This document shows positions 1 to 5,592 of a stretch of DNA of 13,692 bases, piece by piece. The notes below the pieces were generated by a model. The model was given only the letters and a program-made list of their open reading frames with translations. It was not told the origin of the DNA and did no database searches. Numbering within the stretch: position 1 is the first letter of the stretch; every line of letters begins with the position of its first letter. Position numbers and translations under genes: made by a program. The DNA is from DATKDU01 sp035512595 (lineage in GTDB: Bacteria > Planctomycetota > Planctomycetia > Pirellulales > Pirellulaceae): contig DATKDU010000349.1 of the NCBI GenBank assembly GCA_035512595.1, forward strand, positions 1 through 13,692, written 5' to 3'.

Positions 1-1094
1 GCCAGGCGGCAGCCGAGCTCGCGGCAGGTCTGAGCCTCGTTCTCGGTGTGGACCCCGGTAGCGATGACCTGCGTGTCGGTCTGAGAGGCCGCTTCCACGA
101 TCTCGCGAATCTGCTTCTGCCGCGGCGAGCTTTTGTCCACACCGCGGGCCAGTGCCGGAGCCAGCTTGAGGTAGTCGGGGGCCAGCTCCTGCTGCGTGCC
201 CACCTGCTGCTGCCCGCCGCCGAAGCCGTCGTAGGCCACGCAAATGTGGGCCTGCCGCAGGCGGGCGAGAAAGTCGCGGAAATAGGGAATATCGACGACC
301 GCACTGTCGGGCACCTGTGCGACGAGCTGCTTGCCGCCGGCTAGCCGCGACAAGCGGATCAGCGAATCGGCCAGCGAATCGGCACCCACTTCCGCCGCCG
401 TCAGCGGCAAAAAGAGCAGATTCCCCTCCGCCAGCCGCCCTGCTTGCTCCACTGCCAGCAGCCGGTGCAACTGATGGAGCCGCTCGGTCAGTCGGCATTC
501 GGTCGCGTCCAGCAGCCGCTCCGCGGTCCGCAGTTCTCGTCCCGCGGGCGACTCGCGCTGAATGGCTTCGTAGCCGGTGGATTTGCCGCTGGTCAGATCG
601 ACGACCATCTGGTAGCGGTTGCGGACGGCGCGGCAGAGGATCGATTCCTGAATGCCGCGGACCGCCTGAATCAGATCGAGGGAGACATTTTCCTCCGGCT
701 CATCGGCGGCGCGGGAGTCGGACTGGCGCATCACCTGCGTGGCCGTCTTCTGCCCGGACTGATTGCCGTCCGCCGTGCGGTAGGTGAGCTCGACGTCGGC
801 AATGACGACGAGGTCGCCTTCGCTGAGGCGCACCTGATCGATCTTCTGGCCGTTGACAAAGGTGCCGTTGGTGCTGTTCAGGTCGCGGAGGAGATAAGCG
901 CCGGCGGCTTTGCTGATTTCGGCGTGCGTGCGGGAGACGCGCGACGAGGCGATCTGGTAGTCGCACTCCTCGCTACGGCCGATGGTGAACGGGACCTTGC
1001 CCACCTCGATATGTTCAGGGGAGCTGGACTCGGGCACGAAGCGTTCCAGCCAGGGGAGCGCCGTACCGGTCGCGGCCAACGATTTGGTTCGCAT
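1..1094 (-). CDS. FHA domain protein with degenerate EAL-like C-terminal domain (partial)
   Basis: The reading frame is open from an ATG at 1094 down to the window edge (364 codons), so the C-terminus is missing. Residues about 30-108 form an FHA phosphothreonine-binding domain: G39-R40, the SRVSRTHAEI stretch at 51-60 and the DLNSTNGTFVNG loop at 71-82 are the usual phosphopeptide-binding elements and all look intact. After a linker, residues about 160-364 resemble an EAL c-di-GMP phosphodiesterase: GYEAI (174-178) stands for the EAL signature, YDGFGGG (288-294) for DDFGTG, DYLKL (307-311) for DYIKID and IATGVHTENEA (344-354) for the AEGVET segment. The second Asp of DDFG, the Asp of KID and the Glu of AEGVE are lost, so catalysis is unlikely; a binding or scaffold role is inferred. 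The protein is probably cytoplasmic, with no signal peptide or membrane segment. It is divergent from the receiver/GGDEF-like gene at 1537. No strong ribosome-binding site is seen. Confidence 0.85.
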   Translation of the reverse strand, partial: MRTKSLAATGTALPWLERFVPESSSPEHIEVGKVPFTIGRSEECDYQIASSRVSRTHAEISKAAGAYLLRDLNSTNGTFVNGQKIDQVRLSEGDLVVIADVELTYRTADGNQSGQKTATQVMRQSDSRAADEPEENVSLDLIQAVRGIQESILCRAVRNRYQMVVDLTSGKSTGYEAIQRESPAGRELRTAERLLDATECRLTERLHQLHRLLAVEQAGRLAEGNLLFLPLTAAEVGADSLADSLIRLSRLAGGKQLVAQVPDSAVVDIPYFRDFLARLRQAHICVAYDGFGGGQQQVGTQQELAPDYLKLAPALARGVDKSSPRQKQIREIVEAASQTDTQVIATGVHTENEAQTCRELGCRL

Positions 1095-1115
1095 CTTGTG
1101 AGGCCCTAATGTGGC

Positions 1116-1196
1116 GCACTCGCTCCGCGAGTGCACAATAACGCCCCGCATTCCGACAATGCGGAGTCAATTTGGGCACTCGCGGAGCGAGTGCCC
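1116..1196. repeat. Composite palindromic element (three hairpins)
   Basis: The unit GCACTCGCTCCGCGAGTGC at 1116-1134 is nearly palindromic (7-base arms, 5-base loop). It recurs in inverted form at 1176-1194, where the loop reads CGGAG instead of CTCCG; there the arms extend to 9 bases (1174-1182 with 1188-1196). Between them lies a third hairpin with arms CCGCATT (1146-1152) and AATGCGG (1158-1164). The whole can therefore fold either as three small hairpins or as one long cruciform. It lies 22 bases upstream of the FHA gene start, so it may be in that gene's leader or promoter. A REP/MITE-like intergenic repeat is the most likely nature; this is inference. Confidence 0.75.
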
Positions 1197-1300
1197 TACA
1201 TTAATCACCCGTGCGGAATCGGGACACGCATGCTAGTGTCCGCGCGGAACTGGAGGAGGCTTAATTCCACAGTCCCGCTGAAACGTAGCATGTTTTCCGC

Positions 1301-1325
1301 GGGCGGCGGGCGGCGGCGGGGAGGG
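1301..1325 (+). other. Putative G-quadruplex motif
   Basis: Four G-tracts of at least three (1301-1303, 1308-1310, 1318-1321, 1323-1325) are separated by loops of 4, 7 and 1-2 bases, which meets the usual G3+N1-7 pattern. In a GC-rich genome such runs arise by chance, so function is unproven. Confidence 0.45.
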
Positions 1326-1380
1326 AACGCGACTGGGAGGGTGGTGATGGTTGTGCGGGGCAGGAGGCGGTGAAACCCCG

Positions 1381-1442
1381 AGTGCAAAGTGCGGAGTGCA
1401 GAGTGCAGAATTGCCGCCACTCCGCACTCTGCATTCCGCACT
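1381..1442. repeat. Heptad inverted short tandem repeat A (word AGTGCRR)
   Basis: The left arm (1381-1408) is four heptads: AGTGCAA, AGTGCGG, AGTGCAG, AGTGCAG. After a 10-base loop the right arm (1419-1442) is the reverse-complement form: ACTCCGC, ACTCTGC, ATTCCGC, ACT. The two arms can pair over 20 or more bases in more than one register. It sits about 95 bases upstream of the ATG at 1537. Confidence 0.85.
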
Positions 1443-1536
1443 AGCGTGACCTAGACTTGCGCGGAAAATCCCGCCCCCGGGACCCTTGTCGGCCTGGCAT
1501 GGGGGGGAAGATGCTCCGTCCCACGCAGGCGCTATC

Positions 1537-2982
1537 ATGGCAGACCGGAATTTTTCGCTGCTCGTCGTCTCGTCCGACCGCATGCTGCTGCGGCGGTTGA
1601 CTCGATTTCTGGACGTGTTTGGATACGAAGTCCGCCAGGCGGTCAACGTCGCCGGGGCGGAAGCGGCCGTCGAGGCGGGGCGCGTGGACTTCCTCGTCGT
1701 CGATGCGGGGTTGGGAAAACAGACGGCCCAGATTTGCCGGGCCGTGCGCCGCGCCGCTGCGGGGGGATACACCTACGCCCTGCTGCTGACGAAAGATCCG
1801 GAAGCGACCGACCTGACCGAAGCGCTCGACGCCGGCTACGACGATTTTCTGTCGGCGCCGGTGGTTTATGGCGAGCTGCTGTCGCGACTGAGGGCCGGCG
1901 CGCGGGTGCTGGAATTCGAGCGGCGGCTGCTGGAACAACAGGAGTGCGACCCGGCCACGGGGTTGTCCACCTCCGGCGCGCTCTTGGCGCAGGTGCGCGA
2001 CCGGCTGGCGCTGCTGGGAACGCCGCGGGCATCGTCGGGCAAATCCTCCAAGTCCGCGGCACTGGTGGTGATGGACGTCGATTTCTTTCGCCGCTTGCAC
2101 AAAAAGCTGGGATACACCGCCAGTCAAAAGCTGGCGGCGGCCGTCGCGGAGCGATTGCGGTCCACCGACGATTCGCTGGCCTGGAACGCGCTGGGAATCG
2201 ATCGCTTTGCCATCGTCCTCGATCATCAGACGGAAAAAGAAGCAGCCGAATGGGCCAAAAACTGGCTGCACGAATTGTTCCAGAAGGAATTTCCCTGGGG
2301 ACAGGAAAAGATTCAGCTCTCGGCCAGTGCCGGCATTGCAGAATTGGCAGCCGATCAGCCGCCGCAAAAGACGCTCGACCGGGCGCTGGCCGCCCTGCAA
2401 CTGGCCAAGGCCTCCGGCCGCGGCAGCGTGGCCACGAGCCGCGAAGTGGACGAGGACAACGACACCTGGACGCATCTGGCGGCCGGGGGCAACCTGTTTG
2501 CCACGACCCGCGCCCGCGACGTGATGATCCCCTGCTCGCTCCTGCTGGGCACCGACGACACGTTCGAGCAGGCGCAGGCCGTCTTCGACCAGTCGCGGCT
2601 GTCGGCCATCGCCGTCGTGGATGGCGAGGGGCGCTTTGCCGGCGTGATCACCAGCGAGCAAGTGAGCGAGCGCAAGAGCCAAAGTGGTCCGCGGCCGCGG
2701 GCCTCGGGCTCGGTGCGGCTGCTCAAACAGATCATGGTCGCCGACGTCCCCAAGTTCGACGAATCAGCTACGCTCAGCGAGCTGATGGAATTCTTCACCG
2801 GCGACGGCAGCCCCCTGGCGGTCGTCGTCCGCGAGCGGCGGCCCACCGGCATCGTCTTTTGCCAGAGCCTGGCGGCACTCAACGAACGGCTGAGTCCCAA
2901 GAATTTCGCCCCGCCCACGCCGTACCTGCCTACCAGCGACTATCTGCTGGTTCCTGATTCGACCGCCGTGGAAGCGGTGTGA
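1537..2982 (+). CDS. Receiver - degenerate GGDEF - tandem CBS signalling protein
   Basis: A 481-residue cytoplasmic protein with three modules. Residues 1-125 resemble a response-regulator receiver: the phosphoacceptor position is kept (D56 in FLVVDAG), but the acidic pair reads SSD (12-14) and the conserved KP is AP (A107-P108), so normal phosphotransfer signalling is doubtful. Residues about 135-300 are GGDEF-like: D180 and D182 in VVMDVDFF match metal ligands, but the signature is GIDRF (220-224) and the substrate Asn is absent (RLHKKLGY), so diguanylate cyclase activity is unlikely. Residues about 325-450 form two CBS motifs (ARDVMIPCSLLLG and LLKQIMVADVPKF mark their starts), which in other proteins bind adenine nucleotides. 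I chose the ATG at 1537; a TTG at 1486 would add 17 residues with no domain support. It is divergent from the FHA/EAL-like gene, and repeats lie on both sides. Confidence 0.87.
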   Translation: MADRNFSLLVVSSDRMLLRRLTRFLDVFGYEVRQAVNVAGAEAAVEAGRVDFLVVDAGLGKQTAQICRAVRRAAAGGYTYALLLTKDPEATDLTEALDAGYDDFLSAPVVYGELLSRLRAGARVLEFERRLLEQQECDPATGLSTSGALLAQVRDRLALLGTPRASSGKSSKSAALVVMDVDFFRRLHKKLGYTASQKLAAAVAERLRSTDDSLAWNALGIDRFAIVLDHQTEKEAAEWAKNWLHELFQKEFPWGQEKIQLSASAGIAELAADQPPQKTLDRALAALQLAKASGRGSVATSREVDEDNDTWTHLAAGGNLFATTRARDVMIPCSLLLGTDDTFEQAQAVFDQSRLSAIAVVDGEGRFAGVITSEQVSERKSQSGPRPRASGSVRLLKQIMVADVPKFDESATLSELMEFFTGDGSPLAVVVRERRPTGIVFCQSLAALNERLSPKNFAPPTPYLPTSDYLLVPDSTAVEAV

Positions 2983-2993
2983 GGCCATTGGAG

Positions 2994-3099
2994 ATTGCGG
3001 ATTGCAGATTGCGGATTGCGGATTGAAATCGTCAAACAGAATCTGCGTTCTGATACCCGCGTTAGAATGTCCAGTGGCGAAAATCCACAATCCGCAATT
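2994..3099. repeat. Heptad inverted short tandem repeat B (word ATTGCRG)
   Basis: The left arm (2994-3026) has the heptads ATTGCGG, ATTGCAG, ATTGCGG, ATTGCGG and a decayed ATTGAAA. The right arm (3082-3099) carries the complement: AATCCAC, AATCCGC, AAT. About 55 bases lie between the arms. The word differs from repeat A by one base (ATTGCRG against AGTGCRG). The GlmU-like reading frame stays open through this repeat, which creates a false N-terminal extension. It could act as a terminator-like hairpin after the receiver/GGDEF gene. Confidence 0.8.
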
Positions 3100-3108
3100 C
3101 TTCGTCCC

Positions 3109-4371
3109 ATGCAGCTCCTCGTCTTCGAAGACGATCTCGTGCCGCGGCTGTATCCGATCACGATCGGCCGGCCGGCGTATTCCATCTCGTGCGCCAGCTA
3201 CCGGCTGATCGATTGGATCGGCGAGCTCTCCCGCGAGCTGGGGGCCAAGGCGTACGGCGTCGTGCGGCCGCATCTGGCCGAACACCAGCGGCTCGACTAC
3301 CCGCAGATGGATGGGCACGCGTGCAGCCAGCGCGATGGAACGCTGCTGGTCAGTGCGCGGCTCGTCCCTTCCGCGCAGAATGCCGAGTCGCTGCGGCAAT
3401 TGGCTCGCCAGGCGCGGCCCGGCGTGGTGATGGCCGGCGAATCCCTCTCCGCCGCGTGGATCGGGCCCGACGGGTCGCTGCCGCTGCATTTCTCGGCGCC
3501 CGATCGGCTGGCTGAATTTCTGAAAGCGAGCGTCATTGGCAAGCTGCCGCAGTTGGACGGCGTTTTGCTGCCGCTGCTGGATTATCCGCACGACATTGTG
3601 CAGCAGAACCTGGCGATCTTCGAGCAGAACCTGGCGCACCGCATTCGCACCGGCGAATATCGCGAGATTGCCGACGGCGTGTTCGCGGCCGAGGAGGCGA
3701 CGCTCGGGCAGTACACGGTAACCGACACGAGCAAAGGGCCGATCGTTCTCGAGTCGGGGGCCAGCGTCGGATCACACTGCCTCCTTCGCGGGCCGGCCTG
3801 GCTGGGAAAAAAATCGCGAGTCATCGAGCACGCGGCCATCAAGGACATGGTCTCGCTCGGCCACACCACGAAGATCGGCGGCGAGGTCGAGGCGTCGATC
3901 ATCGAGCCGTTCACCAACAAGCAGCATCACGGCTTTCTCGGCCACAGCTATCTGGGAAGTTGGATCAACCTTGGAGCGGGAACCTGCAACAGCGACCTGA
4001 AGAACACCTACGGCACGGTGAAGATGGAATACCGCGGTCAGCAGGTCAGCACCGGAATGCAATTCGTCGGCTGCCTGATCGGCGACTACTCCAAAACCGC
4101 CATCAACACGGGAATCTTTACCGGCAAGACCGTCGGCTGCTGCTCGATGGTCTACGGCTTCGTGACGACGAACGTGCCGAGCTTCGTCAACTACGCCCGG
4201 CTGTTCGGGCAGGTGACCGAACTGCCGGTGGACGTGATGGTCGCTTCGCAGCAGCGGATGTTCGCCCGGCGGAACGTCGAGCAGCGGCCGTGCGACGTGC
4301 AGCTTTTGCAGGCGATGTACGAGTTGACCCGCAACGAGCGGCAATTGGCCGGCGAGCCGCTGTCGCTGTAG
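3109..4371 (+). CDS. GlmU-like sugar nucleotidyltransferase/acetyltransferase (alternative GlmU family)
   Basis: A 420-residue protein of the putative sugar-nucleotidyltransferase family regarded as an alternative GlmU, which would make UDP-N-acetylglucosamine for peptidoglycan and lipopolysaccharide. The N-terminus MQLLVFEDD and the block RPAYSISCASYRL (21-33) are typical of this family and differ from the classical GlmU pyrophosphorylase loop. Residues about 190-365 form a left-handed beta-helix of hexapeptide repeats, with the conserved block NKQHHGFLGHSYLGS (270-284) followed by WINLGAGTCNSDLKNTYG, as in acetyltransferase domains. No signal peptide or membrane segment is seen. The start at 3109 is chosen because the upstream in-frame codons only translate heptad repeat DNA. 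The family assignment is strong; the exact substrate is inferred, and I cannot tell whether another GlmU exists in the genome. Confidence 0.88.
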   Translation: MQLLVFEDDLVPRLYPITIGRPAYSISCASYRLIDWIGELSRELGAKAYGVVRPHLAEHQRLDYPQMDGHACSQRDGTLLVSARLVPSAQNAESLRQLARQARPGVVMAGESLSAAWIGPDGSLPLHFSAPDRLAEFLKASVIGKLPQLDGVLLPLLDYPHDIVQQNLAIFEQNLAHRIRTGEYREIADGVFAAEEATLGQYTVTDTSKGPIVLESGASVGSHCLLRGPAWLGKKSRVIEHAAIKDMVSLGHTTKIGGEVEASIIEPFTNKQHHGFLGHSYLGSWINLGAGTCNSDLKNTYGTVKMEYRGQQVSTGMQFVGCLIGDYSKTAINTGIFTGKTVGCCSMVYGFVTTNVPSFVNYARLFGQVTELPVDVMVASQQRMFARRNVEQRPCDVQLLQAMYELTRNERQLAGEPLSL

Positions 4372-4452
4372 GGATTTCGAGCCCGCAAATCTCAGTCATG
4401 GTATGATGGTACACAGATTCCGCCGGTTCTATTCGCTGTTTGAGCTTTCGTC

Positions 4453-4648
4453 ATGAAACCTGTGCATGCCACTTACGAAAACGGTGTGTTCCGTCCCACG
4501 GAACCCGTTGAGCTGCCAGAGGCCTGTAGCGTTGTCCTCCGCGCCGTCGCCGATACCTCCTTTAGACGGAGTGTATGCGCTTCTCAAACAGCGTTTCGAT
4601 TCGGGTGAACACGACGTAGCGGAGCGGCACAACGAGCATCAACCGTGA
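4453..4648 (+). pseudogene. Frameshifted AF2212-like (DUF104) antitoxin
   Basis: From the ATG at 4453 the frame reads MKPVHATYENGVFRPTEPV and on to ELPEACSVVLR, the N-terminal pattern of small AF2212-like (DUF104) antitoxins. It then runs out of frame to a stop, giving only 51 residues. In the next frame the sequence LDGVYALLKQRFDSGEHDVA continues to ERHNEHQP, which looks like the expected antitoxin C-terminus, and ends with TGA at 4646-4648. One extra T in the run at about 4559-4562 accounts for the shift. The TGA overlaps the GTG start of the PIN toxin remnant, the coupled arrangement usual for such pairs. A possible -10 box TATGAT lies at 4402-4407 without a clear -35. A sequencing error is an alternative explanation, but the neighbouring toxin is truncated as well. 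Confidence 0.65.
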
Positions 4649-4770
4649 ATGCCGTCTTTCTCGATACGGTTGGACTGCTGGCACTGTGCGAGGAAACTCA
4701 CCGCGGCAATTGCCTGATTGCCGAATCGGAGCCGACCAAAAGGAGCAAATCGTCGGGTGCGATGGCGTAA
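4645..4770 (+). pseudogene. Truncated PIN-domain (VapC-like) toxin remnant
   Basis: A GTG at 4645 overlaps the antitoxin stop (GTGA). It opens a 41-codon frame that begins VNAVFLDTVGLLALCEETH. VFLDTVGLLAL is the first beta strand and helix of PIN-domain ribonucleases, with the first catalytic Asp at residue 7. After about residue 20 the similarity ends, because the frame runs into the antisense of the trkA 3' end (trkA stops at 4698). The other acidic catalytic residues of a PIN domain (normally about 130 residues) are absent, so no active toxin can be made. The break near 4690-4710 marks a deletion or rearrangement endpoint. Confidence 0.6.
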
Positions 4771-5369
4771 TCGGGTTGCGGCACGAACGTGACATACCGC
4801 GGCGACGCTCCCTCCCCGCCCGCAGCCGGATGTCTGACGGCAATCAGGTTGACGCCGTACTTGTTCCGCAGCGCCAGTTGCGTGAGCGTCTGGCCGTGGA
4901 ATGCCGCGGGGGCGCGGAGCTCGATCAGGGCGAAGTCTTCGGAGAGCTCGATGAGGTCCTCGAGGCGGGGATTGGCCAGGCGGCGGGCGAGCTGCTGGCC
5001 CGCTTCGGTCTCGGGCTGGATGATCTCGTCGGCCCCCAGGCGGCGGAAGATTTCGGCATGCGTGGAAGTTTGCGCCCGCACGATGACGTACCGCGCCCCG
5101 AGCTTCTTGAGAGCGGTGGCGGTCAGCAGCGATGCCTCGAAGTTTTCGCCAATGGCGACCACGCACACATCGGCCTGATCAATCTCGTGGCTGGCCAGCG
5201 CGTCCTCGTCGGTTGAGTCCATGCAGACCGCCAGCGTGACATCATCCTTGATCTCCTCGACCAGGCGATGGTTGCGATCGACGGCAATCACCTCCACGCG
5301 GTTGGCCTCCAGCAGGCGGGCCAGGTTCATGCCCAGGCGTCCTAATCCAAGCACAGCGATGCGTTGCAC
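4698..5369 (-). CDS. trkA: TrkA/KtrA-type potassium uptake regulatory subunit (NAD-binding RCK protein)
   Basis: A 223-residue cytoplasmic protein with one RCK unit, the size of KtrA rather than the double-length TrkA of Escherichia coli. Residues 1-125 are the Rossmann fold: GLGRLG (8-13) is the dinucleotide-binding loop and D31 at the end of the second strand (VIAVDRN) is the usual ribose contact. Residues about 140-223 are the TrkA-C domain, ending in DDLLLLVGSDSAIRQL. In known systems a ring of such subunits gates the membrane channel in response to bound nucleotides. The start is GTG at 5369 with GGAG on the coding strand (plus-strand 5376-5379) seven bases away. It lies 223 bases downstream of trkH on the same strand, with a hexad repeat in the gap. 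Its 3' end abuts the broken toxin gene. Confidence 0.92.
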   Translation of the reverse strand: MQRIAVLGLGRLGMNLARLLEANRVEVIAVDRNHRLVEEIKDDVTLAVCMDSTDEDALASHEIDQADVCVVAIGENFEASLLTATALKKLGARYVIVRAQTSTHAEIFRRLGADEIIQPETEAGQQLARRLANPRLEDLIELSEDFALIELRAPAAFHGQTLTQLALRNKYGVNLIAVRHPAAGGEGASPRYVTFVPQPDYAIAPDDLLLLVGSDSAIRQLPR

Positions 5370-5393
5370 GGGAAACTCCGTTGTGAGGGATCC

Positions 5394-5574
5394 GAATCCT
5401 GAACCTGCTCTTGATCTTGCTCTTGATCCTGCTCCTAATCCTACTCCTCTTCCTACTCTTACTCCTTCTCTTCGCCGTTCTCCTCTGGGACCGCGTGTGG
5501 ATGAAGAGAAAGATGAAGAGTAAGAGTAGGAGTGTGAGTAAGCGTAAGATTTAGAGTAAGAGTAAGATTACCAT
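5394..5574. repeat. Hexad inverted short tandem repeat C (word GAGTAR / YTACTC)
   Basis: The left arm (about 5394-5475) is a run of degenerate hexads such as CTTGAT, CTTGCT, CCTGCT, CCTACT, CTTACT. The right arm (about 5509-5574) is the reverse-complement form: GATGAA, GAGTAA, GAGTAG, GAGTGT, GAGTAA, GATTAC. About 30 bases separate the arms. One strand is strongly pyrimidine-biased in the left arm and purine-biased in the right, so a long imperfect hairpin is possible. It fills the spacer between trkH and trkA. As RNA it could attenuate trkA or protect the trkH transcript end; this is inference. Confidence 0.8.
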
Positions 5575-5592
5575 CAAGCGGCAGCGCCCTCT

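Larger units (their letters stand above)
1095..1536. other. 442-base gene-free spacer between divergent genes
   Basis: I see no gene here. From left to right it holds a composite palindromic element (1116-1196), a small hairpin with arms GGACAC and GTGTCC (1222-1241), a G-rich run that fits a G-quadruplex pattern (1301-1325), and a heptad inverted repeat (1381-1442). Promoters for both flanking genes should lie here, but no convincing -35/-10 pair is visible on either strand. Confidence 0.7.

Noticed and set aside
1381..1442. Heptad arrays as a CRISPR array
   Set aside because: The repeat words are seven bases long with no spacers of constant length and no cas genes nearby.
1441..2682. 413-codon minus-strand frame opposite the receiver/GGDEF-like gene
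   Set aside because: It is an antisense shadow; the plus-strand frame has recognisable domains throughout.
2995..3108. N-terminal extension of the GlmU-like frame through the heptad repeat
   Set aside because: The added residues (MRIADCGLRIE...) are only translated repeat DNA, and the family's conserved N-terminus begins at the ATG at 3109.
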